Below are positions 1-4,946 of a stretch of 10,419 bases of DNA, piece by piece (positions within the stretch are counted from its first letter, which is position 1; each line of letters begins with the position of its first letter). A program made the position numbers and the translations under genes. The DNA is taken from NCBI GenBank assembly GCA_016182055.1, contig JACOYD010000058.1, positions 1 through 10,419 of the forward strand, given 5' to 3'. The DNA comes from Candidatus Microgenomates bacterium. GTDB lineage: Bacteria > Patescibacteriota > Microgenomatia > Levybacterales > JACOYD01. The notes under the pieces are model-generated. The model was not told the DNA's origin and did no database searches. It was given only the letters and a program-made list of their open reading frames with translations.

Positions 1-282
1 GTCTCCCTGATAAAAATGGATATGGCGGGCAAGCTCTTTGAAAACTTCTCCTTTTACTTCATGTTTGTGGTGGCGGTTGTCGGAAGTAAGCGAATGCTGG
101 AAAAATCCTTCAAATTCTTTTTGGGTGTACTTGCGGCCGGTGGCCACAATGGCGTACTCTCCTTTTGGCAGAAGACCCTTTTGCGCAATATCATAAATGG
201 CCGGATAAATTTTTTGATAAGCCAAATCTCCGCTGCCGCCAAAGATAACTAACACAAACGGCTCCTGAAAAACCCTGCTCAT
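1..282 (-). CDS. zwf: Glucose-6-phosphate 1-dehydrogenase, N-terminal part (cut by window edge)
   Basis: The first 94 residues of a protein running off the low-coordinate edge. It begins MSRVFQEPFVLVIFGGSGDLAYQKIYPAIYDI; residues 12-24 hold the G-x-SGDLA-x-x-K signature of the NADP-binding Rossmann domain of Zwf, with the conserved Lys kept (GGSGDLAYQK). The following IVATGRKYTQKEFEGFF matches the family's second strand (usually I-x-G-x-A-R) and the helix after it. The enzyme oxidises glucose 6-phosphate to 6-phosphogluconolactone and makes NADPH, in the cytoplasm. The ATG at 282 is the natural start, because the family's nucleotide-binding motif normally follows within about 10-15 residues. 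There is no Shine-Dalgarno; an extended -10 box ends 10 bases upstream, which suggests a leaderless mRNA. Completeness downstream cannot be judged. Confidence 0.9.
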   Translation of the reverse strand, partial: MSRVFQEPFVLVIFGGSGDLAYQKIYPAIYDIAQKGLLPKGEYAIVATGRKYTQKEFEGFFQHSLTSDNRHHKHEVKGEVFKELARHIHFYQGD

Positions 283-292
283 AAGTTTATTG

Positions 293-301
293 ATTATATC
301 A
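293..301 (-). promoter_or_regulatory. Extended -10 promoter of zwf
   Basis: Minus strand TGA-TATAAT: a perfect -10 hexamer (293-298) with an extended TGn element, in an A/T-rich stretch without a good -35. Only 10 bases separate the hexamer from the zwf ATG, so initiation 6-7 bases downstream would leave a leader of about 3-4 nt. Confidence 0.55.
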
Positions 302-342
302 CAAGTTTTTATTATTTTTGTTATTGGTATTTAGGGGCTATT

Positions 343-960
343 TTATGCGGCGGGAGGAAGATCCTGCGGAAGTTCCAAACGATACCTTATTCTTGAAAGA
401 TCATGTGCTGAGAGTCCAGGATGCTGCGGCGTATCTTCACCAGGCCCTTGCCAGTAATTCAACATAGCCTCCACTAATCCACCCTCGGTATCAAAGAAAG
501 ACATGTTTGGGAATAACGAAACTCCGGAAGGAAAAGTTACACTAAATATTGGCATTGACCCATCTCTTGTTCCATTTGGCAAATCTTCTAAATAAACATC
601 TAATAGATATAACGGCGCAAGCTCATCATGCTCGCCCGGCACTACTACGGGAAATTCATCTCCGCTAATTCCAGAAGTAAGCGTTACAACAGAAATTCTT
701 CCGGTAACAGACGTCCCCTCAACTTCCAATAGTACTACGTCTTGAATTTCTCCTTCCGATATTGTATGTAAATCTAGTACTTTCACCCGTTCCGGATCTA
801 GATTAAAATCAACAGAAAAATCTTCCCCGGGTCTTACCTTTTTAACTTGTTGGGGGGGGTATGTTTTTGGTTCAGGGGTTGCTAACGCTGCTGCCGCACC
901 AAGATTAGGCCCTCCCTCCGGTCCTTTTTTTACTCCTCCTTCTATATCTCGAGCACCCAT
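343..960 (-). CDS. Unrecognised 205-residue protein
   Basis: I do not recognise a family. No signal peptide or membrane segment is evident. Residues 1-40 are Gly/Ala/Pro-rich and look disordered. From about residue 43 the composition becomes that of a beta-rich soluble domain, with alternating hydrophobics (VDFNLDPERVKVLDLHTISEGEIQDVVLLEVEG, then GRISVVTLTSG). Around residues 110-165 is a Leu/Phe-rich acidic stretch, and the protein ends in a Pro-rich tail (LELPQDLPPAA). A run of eight C bases in the coding strand encodes the YPPQ segment near residue 36. The gene stands alone between rseP and zwf with its own strong promoter, whose -10 ends 10 bases from the ATG; there is no Shine-Dalgarno. 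A single long in-frame ORF plus a dedicated promoter supports it being real. Function unknown. Confidence 0.7.
   Translation of the reverse strand: MGARDIEGGVKKGPEGGPNLGAAAALATPEPKTYPPQQVKKVRPGEDFSVDFNLDPERVKVLDLHTISEGEIQDVVLLEVEGTSVTGRISVVTLTSGISGDEFPVVVPGEHDELAPLYLLDVYLEDLPNGTRDGSMPIFSVTFPSGVSLFPNMSFFDTEGGLVEAMLNYWQGPGEDTPQHPGLSAHDLSRIRYRLELPQDLPPAA
852..859. repeat. Mononucleotide tract of eight G (C8 in the coding strand)
   Basis: G8 on the plus strand inside the 205-residue ORF, at the codons for Pro-Pro. Slippage by one base would shift the frame after about 36 residues, so the tract is either a contingency-type switch or a place where sequencing errors are likely. Confidence 0.7.
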
Positions 961-970
961 AATGCCTTGT

Positions 971-998
971 AGTATAACACTATTTTCTCTTTTGTCAA
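971..998 (-). promoter_or_regulatory. Promoter of the 205-residue ORF (overlaps the rseP stop)
   Basis: Minus strand TTGACA (993-998), 16-base spacer, TATACT (971-976): five of six matches in the -10 and a perfect -35. The stop codon of the rseP 3' remnant (TGA, 995-997) lies inside this -35. The -10 ends 10 bases before the ATG at 960, the same spacing as at zwf, implying an essentially leaderless transcript. Confidence 0.65.
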
Positions 999-2093
999 GG
1001 CGTAGGAAGGATGGGTTGGCCGGAGAGAAGGCGGCTGATGTCGCGGAAAGTAATCAAGGCGATAAGCGCCAATAAAATCATCATGCCAATAGTATGGGCG
1101 TAGCGCTCAAAATTGGGATTGACCCGTTTTCTGGTTACGGCTTCAATCAAGATAAAGAAAAATCTTAGCCGGAATTGGCAAAATATTAAAAATTGCCAGA
1201 TTTAAGCTTAACAGTCCGGCAAAAGAAAATACCGCTATTGGCCCTACCTGCACCACTTGTCCTGTCAGCTGGGCCACTCCCACCGGCCCTGCCACTCCCT
1301 GCGGCGCCTGTCCCAAAATAAGCCACCCCCACAGCATCAGTGCCAAACCCGAGATGGTGGCCCAGGAAATAACTATCGCTTCGGTAATGCCGGCTACTGG
1401 CGCCTCCCAAATAGAATAATGCTTGATAACGGAATCGGAAAGACCAACTCCGATAATGCCCACCGTTCTCCCCTCTATGACCTCTTTTTTGGTTTTTACA
1501 GCCACTTCTTTTGTTTCGTCTTTGCGTTGAATTGTCAAAACCACCTCTTCTTCCACTTTCGGCTGAATTTTGCTTTGCAGCTCCCGGATTGTTTTAACGT
1601 TTTCTCCATTAATTTTGGCAATAACATCTCCTTTTGCCAGCTCAACTTTTGCCGCCGGAGAATCAGCCACTATTTCATTAATTTTTACAATACCGGTGGC
1701 TGTCGGCACTCCCTGGGTAAAAATGTATGAGAGAATGACAACTGCCAAAATAAAATTCATCGCCACACCGGCTACCACCACAAGTGCCCTTTGCCAAATG
1801 GGCCGGGAGAAAAAAGCCCGCTTCAAGTCATTCGTTAATGGTTCATGGTTCTTGGTAGATACCTTTCCGCCGCCCGCCTCATCCTCGCCATACAGCTTGA
1901 CAAATCCGCCAATCGGCAGCCAGTTAATGGAATAAATTGTTTCGCCCCGTTTAATGCCAAAAGCCCGCGGCGGCAGACCAAAACCAAACTCTTCTACTTT
2001 TATGCCAAACTTTTTGGCCACCAAAAAGTGTCCCAGTTCGTGGATGAGAACCAGAATAGTAAGAATAAGTAAAAAGACAACAACTGTTAACAT
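995..2093 (-). pseudogene. rseP: M50 site-2 zinc metalloprotease, broken by a deletion of the LDGG codons
   Basis: This is an intramembrane protease of the RseP/S2P family, which cleaves membrane-anchored substrates within the bilayer. The first frame (2093 to 1143) gives 316 residues: TM1 carries the zinc motif HELGH (H18, E19, H22), followed by FGFGLPP-type and GGFVKLYGED segments, a PDZ domain at about 145-205, and a TM ending LNLAIFNILPIPA (residue 309). The family then requires LDGGR, whose Asp is the third zinc ligand. Here the frame changes right after PIPA and stops after KIFLYLD. A second frame (1165 to 995) restores a normal C-terminus: R-FFFILIEAVTRKRV, then a final TM, in 56 codons. 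Joining the two needs 11 bases that are absent, exactly the codons for L-D-G and two bases of the next G. Repaired, the protein would be about 369 residues. As written it lacks a zinc ligand and the last TM. A real inactivation or an assembly error are both possible. Confidence 0.85.
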
Positions 2094-2242
2094 AAGATTT
2101 TGACGATAGAAGATAGAAAATAGAAGGTAGTCCGCCCGGGGCGGATTGATGCTAGAAGGTTGAAGATGGATTTCTTGCTATCTAGCTTCTATCCTCCACC
2201 TTCAAAATACCATCATCTATCTTCTACCATCTACCGTCTAGT
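2094..2242. repeat. Heptamer-rich inverted-repeat spacer between frr and rseP
   Basis: Degenerate units of the type GATAGAA/GGTAGAA run across 2104-2130, and their complements (ctatcttctacc, ctaccgtcta) run across about 2200-2240, so the spacer can fold on itself. Inside are TCCGCC/GGCGGA arms around 2131-2146 and a second pair around GCTAGAAG/CTTCTA. I see no ORF, Shine-Dalgarno or T-run terminator, so the spacer looks like repeat expansion rather than a classical regulatory leader. Confidence 0.6.
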
Positions 2243-2803
2243 TTATATCTGTAAAAGCTCCTTCTCTTTGTGTTCGCCCAAAACTCCAATCTCCGCTATC
2301 ATCTCATCTGTCAGCTCCTGAATCTGTTTCTCCAGGCGACTTTTTTCATCTTCGGCCATTTCTTTGGCCAAAAATTTACGTCTGATATCGGCCATCGCCT
2401 CATGCCGAATTTGCCTAATCATAATGCGGCCGCCTTCAAGTTTGGCGTGCATCAATTTGACAAACTCCCCCCGGCGCTCCTGCGACAGCGGAGGAATACT
2501 AATCCTGATAACCGTTCCATCAATTGAGGGATTAAGCCCCACATTCGCTTCCTGAATTCCTTTGGCAATCTCGCCAATTATTGACTGGTCAAAAGGAGTT
2601 AAAACCAGGGTTTGATGGTCGGGGGCGGCAATGGTACAAAGCTCCATTACTTTTAACCTTTGCGTGCCGCCGTAGGCGTTGATCACAATGTGTTCGACAA
2701 TAGAGGGAGTGGCCCGTCCGGTCCTGATGGTGGTCAAGTCCCCTTTCAAAACCTCAATGGCCTTGCCCATTTTCTGCTTAAGGTCGTTTAATAAATTATT
2801 CAT
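2243..2803 (-). CDS. frr: Ribosome recycling factor
   Basis: A 186-residue protein, the usual RRF length. With EF-G it splits post-termination ribosomes into subunits. Domain I is a three-helix bundle: the N-terminal helix MNNLLNDLKQKMGKAIEVLKGDLTTIRTGRATPSIVEHI includes the family signature L-x-x-IRTGRA (about 24-31), and the C-terminal pair contains SQERRGEFVKLMHAKLEGGRIMIRQIRHEAMADIRR (normally ER-x-x-L-VK and R-x-x-RR-x-A). Domain II is the short beta region with the YGGTQRLKVMELCTIAAPDHQTLVLTPFD block. The ATG at 2803 overlaps the stop of the upstream 152-residue ORF as ATGA, so its translation is probably coupled to that ORF. It sits in the usual rpsB-tsf-frr order but without pyrH. Confidence 0.97.
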   Translation of the reverse strand: MNNLLNDLKQKMGKAIEVLKGDLTTIRTGRATPSIVEHIVINAYGGTQRLKVMELCTIAAPDHQTLVLTPFDQSIIGEIAKGIQEANVGLNPSIDGTVIRISIPPLSQERRGEFVKLMHAKLEGGRIMIRQIRHEAMADIRRKFLAKEMAEDEKSRLEKQIQELTDEMIAEIGVLGEHKEKELLQI

Positions 2804-3258
2804 CTGTATCTAAAAGGTACAGCTAATCTTCCTGCTGAACGTACAACTTCTAATGCCAAATCAACGTCTCCAAAAAATCTTGTTAAGCTAAATTCATGTC
2901 TTAAGGGAACTCCCCAACCCTGATAATCAATCCAATCAACCCCATTTTCGGTACGGCCTGTATATCGTATTCCTACGCCATCTTGCAAAGGATAAAGTGC
3001 AATGCCCTTTCCTTGAAAACCAGGACCCATATCTTCGTTTGGTCTTACTTCCCACCAAAAGATAATCTCTTTTTCGCCCGGCATAATGGTTGCTGCCGAA
3101 CCGTAATCTTTTCTAAATTTTGTTAATAACCCTACTGATGCTCTCCCGACTGCCGTTTCTCTAAATGGCCTGGCGGTTTCTGCTCCTACCGCTCTATGAA
3201 AACCAAACAATGCTACGACTTCCGCTAGTGATCTATCTGGTGCTTCAAGCCTGCTCAT
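2800..3258 (-). CDS. Unrecognised 152-residue protein coupled to frr
   Basis: No family recognised. The sequence looks like a compact soluble domain: an N-terminal helical part (LEAPDRSLAEVVALFGFHRAVGAETARPF), then a strand-rich centre (EKEIIFWWEVRPNEDMGPGF, GIALYPLQDGVGIRYTGRTENGVDWIDYQGWG), and a C-terminal FFGDVDLALEVVRSAGRLAVPFRYR. No signal peptide or TM is seen. The TGA stop overlaps the frr ATG (ATGA), and the ORF sits where pyrH is often found, but it has no amino-acid-kinase motif. Its ribosome-binding region is supplied by a duplicated copy of the tsf 3' end (GGGAGAG about 11 bases upstream). A three-codon ORF, M-E-V-stop (3266-3255), overlaps its start. Coupling to frr argues that it is translated; function unknown. 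Confidence 0.72.
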   Translation of the reverse strand: MSRLEAPDRSLAEVVALFGFHRAVGAETARPFRETAVGRASVGLLTKFRKDYGSAATIMPGEKEIIFWWEVRPNEDMGPGFQGKGIALYPLQDGVGIRYTGRTENGVDWIDYQGWGVPLRHEFSLTRFFGDVDLALEVVRSAGRLAVPFRYR

Positions 3259-3266
3259 ACTTCCAT

Positions 3267-3299
3267 CTACTCTCCCACTTCAAACCTCTCAAATCTTTT
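3267..3299 (-). pseudogene. Displaced copy of the tsf 3' end (ten codons plus stop)
   Basis: Reads KRFERFEVGE-stop on the minus strand, the same peptide as the last ten residues of EF-Ts at 4055-4087. The DNA copies differ only at synonymous positions: AAA/AAG for Lys, GAA/GAG for Glu, TAG/TAA for stop. There is no open reading frame of tsf upstream of this copy, so it is an orphaned gene end. It also provides the purine-rich ribosome-binding region of the next ORF. Confidence 0.85.
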
Positions 3300-3301
3300 A
3301 C

Positions 3302-3330
3302 TTGACAAGTATAGCATAATGTGATATAAA
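3302..3330 (+). promoter_or_regulatory. Plus-strand sigma70-type promoter of hairpin-RNA unit 1
   Basis: TTGACA (3302-3307), 17-base spacer ending TGA, TATAAA (3325-3330): perfect -35, extended -10 and ideal spacing. It points to the plus strand, against all genes. Its -35 overlaps the Val-Lys codon region next to the displaced tsf end. Confidence 0.7.
3308..3316 (-). promoter_or_regulatory. Possible minus-strand extended -10 promoter for the 152-residue ORF and frr
   Basis: TGC-TATACT on the minus strand, lying inside the spacer of the plus-strand promoter of unit 1. There is no good -35. Initiation would start just upstream of the displaced tsf end and give a leader of about 40 nt for the 152-residue ORF and frr. 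Confidence 0.35.
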
Positions 3331-3336
3331 ATAAAT

Positions 3337-3371
3337 AACCTACCCGTCATGCATGCATGGCGGGTTTTTTT
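3337..3371 (+). ncRNA. Predicted hairpin RNA of about 35 nt, unit 1
   Basis: From the expected start (A at 3337 or 3338, 7-8 bases after the -10) the transcript would enter an intrinsic terminator at once: stem 3343-3364, arms CCCGTCATGCA/TGCATGGCGGG with one G-U pair, then T7 to 3371. Almost nothing but terminator would be transcribed. Existence of the RNA is inferred from the promoter and terminator only. Confidence 0.45.
3343..3371 (+). terminator. Intrinsic terminator of unit 1
   Basis: A 22-nt near-palindrome (3343-3364) with GC-rich ends and core ATGCATGCAT, followed by T7 on the plus strand. On the minus strand the hairpin is not followed by a T-run, so it should work in the plus direction only. 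Confidence 0.75.
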
Positions 3372-3377
3372 ATACTC

Positions 3378-3405
3378 TTGACTCGTATAAATTTCATGCT
3401 ATAAT
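3378..3405 (+). promoter_or_regulatory. Plus-strand sigma70-type promoter of hairpin-RNA unit 2
   Basis: TTGACT (3378-3383), 16-base spacer ending TGC, TATAAT (3400-3405): five of six -35 matches, extended and perfect -10. The distance from -10 to hairpin is 18 bases, the same as in unit 1. Confidence 0.7.
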
Positions 3406-3411
3406 ATTATT

Positions 3412-3447
3412 AACACGCCCGAGATGCATGCATCTCGGGGTTTTTTT
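3412..3447 (+). ncRNA. Predicted hairpin RNA of about 36 nt, unit 2
   Basis: Expected start at A 3412 or 3413, hairpin 3418-3439, T-run to 3447. The end of the T-run overlaps the NYN stop codon on the other strand, so the RNA is convergent with the NYN mRNA and read-through would be antisense to it. The RNA is inferred, not observed. Confidence 0.45.
3418..3447 (+). terminator. Intrinsic terminator of unit 2 (perfect palindrome)
   Basis: Arms CCCGAGATGCA and TGCATCTCGGG form a perfect 22-nt palindrome (3418-3439), then one G and T7. It shares the core ATGCATGCAT with unit 1. It is a terminator in the plus direction only. Confidence 0.8.
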
Positions 3448-4045
3448 ATGCAATACTTCTAACAAAGGACTCTATGTTAAATGGGACAATCGCAATTTTC
3501 TGCTGGTGTTCAAATCGTCTCGAGTGTAATTTGCTATTTTTTGATACAAAAATATATGTCTTGAAATTATAGGTAAAACGGATGGGAATTCTATTTTCGA
3601 GGGCAAGAACATAGACTTTCTTCTTTAACTTTTTAGCAAGGTTTAATCCGTGCATAAAGTCTGCGTCACCCGATATGAAATACATTCTGTCGTAATAATT
3701 CCGATGAGCAAAATCAACTATATCAACAGCGAGTTTTACATCTACTTCTTTCTCTTTTCCGCTTGTTTTTGAGCGATAGCCAGTAAAGAAAATTGTGCGT
3801 TTAGTATTTTTAACACTCCGGTAAAATAATGCTTCGTTTTTCAAATAAAGCTTCTCTTTATGAGTAGGATGTTTTGACTTTGGAGAATAAGAAGCGTAAA
3901 AGTAGATTTTATCAAAGGCGGTGCGAATTTTCTTTTCAATTTCTCCGATAAAGGAAGAAAAATCAACATATCTATGCGGTCCAACTAATTCATACTGCCC
4001 GGCATAGAGATTCGTTCCATCAATAAAAAGATATGTTTTACTCAT
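3446..4045 (-). CDS. NYN-domain (LabA/DUF88-like) PIN-fold protein, putative ribonuclease
   Basis: About 199 residues in the NYN branch of the PIN-fold metal-dependent nucleases. Visible acidic motifs are: strand 1 KTYLFIDGTNLY (Asp near residue 9, with the family's D-x-x-N), the middle KEKEVDVKLAVDIVDFA (Asp pair), and SGDADFMHGLNLAKKLKKKVYVLAL, the S-G-D-x-D-F motif with the following helix and strand. All catalytic-type acids are present. A further C-terminal 50 residues (FKTYIFVSKNSKLHSRRFEHQQ) are basic and may bind RNA. I chose the ATG at 4045 over a TTG one codon upstream. The gene lies 9 bases after the tsf stop and between two copies of the tsf 3' end, with two plus-strand promoter-hairpin units against its 3' end. 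It looks like cargo inserted in a translation operon. Nuclease activity is inferred from the fold; the substrate is unknown. Confidence 0.88.
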   Translation of the reverse strand: MSKTYLFIDGTNLYAGQYELVGPHRYVDFSSFIGEIEKKIRTAFDKIYFYASYSPKSKHPTHKEKLYLKNEALFYRSVKNTKRTIFFTGYRSKTSGKEKEVDVKLAVDIVDFAHRNYYDRMYFISGDADFMHGLNLAKKLKKKVYVLALENRIPIRFTYNFKTYIFVSKNSKLHSRRFEHQQKIAIVPFNIESFVRSIA

Positions 4046-4054
4046 CAAATAAAC

Positions 4055-4513
4055 TTACTCTCCCACCTCAAACCTCTCAAATCTCTTGACTTTAATATTT
4101 TCTCCCAATTTACCGATGATGCTTTTTATTAAATCGCCAATCGTTAAAGAGGCATCCCGAATATATTCCTGTTTTAATAAACTGTCAATATCGGCAGGCT
4201 TCATGGCGGCAATTTGCATGCACAACTCGTGGGATAAATTCTTAAAGTCGGCCGTTTTAGCCACAAAGTCGGTCTCACAAAGAAGTTCTAATAACACCCC
4301 CACGCGGTCGCCGGAGTGGATATAGGTATCAACAACGCCCTGACTCGTCTCTCTTCCTTCCTTTTTGCCTGCTTTTTCGATGCCGTGTTTTTTAAGCCAA
4401 GCTCGGGCTTTTTCGTAATCTCCCTTCGCTTCGCTCAGGGCAAGCCGGCAGTCGGCCACTGAAGCCGAGGTTTCCCCACGAAGTTTCTTAATGTCTTTTA
4501 TGTTGATTACCAT
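4055..4513 (-). CDS. tsf: Elongation factor Ts, short form
   Basis: Guanine-nucleotide exchange factor that releases GDP from EF-Tu. The N-terminal UBA-like domain is clear (IKDIKKLRGETSASVADCRLALSEAKGDYEKARAWLKKHG, residues about 4-43), followed by the core with the TDFVAKTADFKNL signature (about residues 86-98) that contacts EF-Tu. The C-terminus GENIKVKRFERFEVGE is the usual ending. At 152 residues it has one core subdomain, shorter than Thermus (about 196) and much shorter than E. coli (283). The start is set at 4513 rather than the upstream in-frame 4537, because MVINIKDIK matches the family start and AAGGA lies 6 bases before it. The final codons are duplicated downstream at 3267-3299, and the codons at 4422-4440 coincide with a repeat family seen in rpsB and folA. 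Confidence 0.96.
   Translation of the reverse strand: MVINIKDIKKLRGETSASVADCRLALSEAKGDYEKARAWLKKHGIEKAGKKEGRETSQGVVDTYIHSGDRVGVLLELLCETDFVAKTADFKNLSHELCMQIAAMKPADIDSLLKQEYIRDASLTIGDLIKSIIGKLGENIKVKRFERFEVGE
4422..4440. repeat. Palindromic CCCTTCG...CTCAGGG repeat inside tsf
   Basis: Plus strand CCCTTCGCTTCGCTCAGGG, encoding ALSEAKG on the minus strand. It resembles the copies in rpsB (5135-5154, 5252-5270) and folA (8731-8758). The encoded residues fit EF-Ts without an insertion, so it may be a chance match to the repeat or a replacement. Confidence 0.4.
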
Positions 4514-4521
4514 ATTTTTTC

Positions 4522-4534
4522 CTTGCAACCACTG
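4522..4534. repeat. 13-bp direct repeat, tsf-side flank of the GxxExxY gene
   Basis: CTTGCAACCACTG, matching 4958-4970 (CTTGCAACAACTG) with one mismatch in the same orientation. The tsf Shine-Dalgarno follows directly. Around it (4531-4565) are further ACTGA-type degenerate octamers. Confidence 0.5.
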
Positions 4535-4565
4535 CACGGCACTGAAAATTACTGATTACACTGAA

Positions 4566-4946
4566 TTAAACGATTAAACGTTTAATAGTTAATTTTATTG
4601 CCCCAAAATTTATTAATAAACCTACTCTTCTACCAGACGATTTGAGATATGAGATCATTTGAGCCCTATGTATTTCATTAAGTTCTATTACTGCTTTGAT
4701 CTCTACTAATACTTTATTCTCAACATCAAAATCTACTTTATCAAATCCAATATTTACCCCGTCATACCTCATTTCTATCTTCTTTTCTCTTTGAGACCTA
4801 ACACCATTGTTTGATAATTCTATTTTTAATGCTCTTTGGTAGAGCTTTTCTACAAGTCCTGGTCCAAGTCTATTGTGAACACTCAACGCCGCTTTAATAA
4901 TTTTATCAGTAATATCACTATAGAGATAGTTTTTATTTACTACCAC
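4566..4946 (-). CDS. GxxExxY protein (PD-(D/E)XK superfamily)
   Basis: A small protein of the GxxExxY family (PDDEXK_3). The name motif appears as GPGLVEKLYQRAL about 25 residues after a GTG start, preceded by the typical YSDITDKIIKAALSVHNRL helix. The nuclease-like core follows: IGFDKVDFDVENKVLVEIKAV, an Asp on one strand and E-I-K on the next, so the PD-(D/E)XK acidic and Lys positions are intact. It ends with AQMISYLKSSGRRVGLLINFGA, as usual. The GTG at 4946 gives a family-like N-terminus; a TTG at 4967 would add seven residues and overlap rpsB more. Neither start has a good Shine-Dalgarno, and the gene overlaps the rpsB end, so translation is probably coupled. It sits between rpsB and tsf, normally adjacent genes, and is flanked by 13-bp direct repeats inside ATCAGTG-type repeat tracts. 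Function unproven in this family. Confidence 0.9.
   Translation of the reverse strand: MVVNKNYLYSDITDKIIKAALSVHNRLGPGLVEKLYQRALKIELSNNGVRSQREKKIEMRYDGVNIGFDKVDFDVENKVLVEIKAVIELNEIHRAQMISYLKSSGRRVGLLINFGAIKLTIKRLIV
4573..4586. repeat. Perfect 14-bp palindrome at the GxxExxY 3' end
   Basis: ATTAAACGTTTAAT, preceded by another ATTAAACG. It encodes the terminal IKRLIV residues. A/T-rich, with no T-run terminator behind it. Confidence 0.4.

Larger units (their letters stand above)
3267..4087. mobile_element. Candidate mini-element bounded by two copies of the tsf 3' end
   Basis: Direct copies of the tsf end at 3267-3299 and 4055-4087 (identity 29 of 33, or 28 of 29 over the core 3268-3296), 788 bp apart, enclose one NYN gene and two promoter-terminator units. 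Elements that insert in a gene's 3' end often carry a replacement end, which leaves exactly this arrangement: a working gene end on one side and an orphan end on the other. No integrase or transposase is present, so the element would be moved in trans, or it is a remnant or a recombination product. Confidence 0.5.

Noticed and set aside
1143..1166. Programmed ribosomal frameshift joining the two rseP frames.
   Set aside because: The codons for LDGG are absent from the DNA, so no frameshift or bypass could make a functional protease, and there is no slippery site with a pairing structure.
1257..1730. A 157-residue plus-strand ORF.
   Set aside because: It is the complement of rseP coding sequence, Cys/His/Asn-rich without motifs, and has no promoter or Shine-Dalgarno.
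3343..3447. Hairpins as terminators for the minus-strand NYN or tsf transcript.
   Set aside because: The T-runs follow the stems only on the plus strand; on the minus strand the stems are preceded by A7 and followed by mixed sequence.
4514..4537. EF-Ts start at 4537 (QWLQGKN extension).
   Set aside because: The extra residues come from the repeat before the gene; AAGGA sits just before the ATG at 4513 and the family start is MVINIKDIK.
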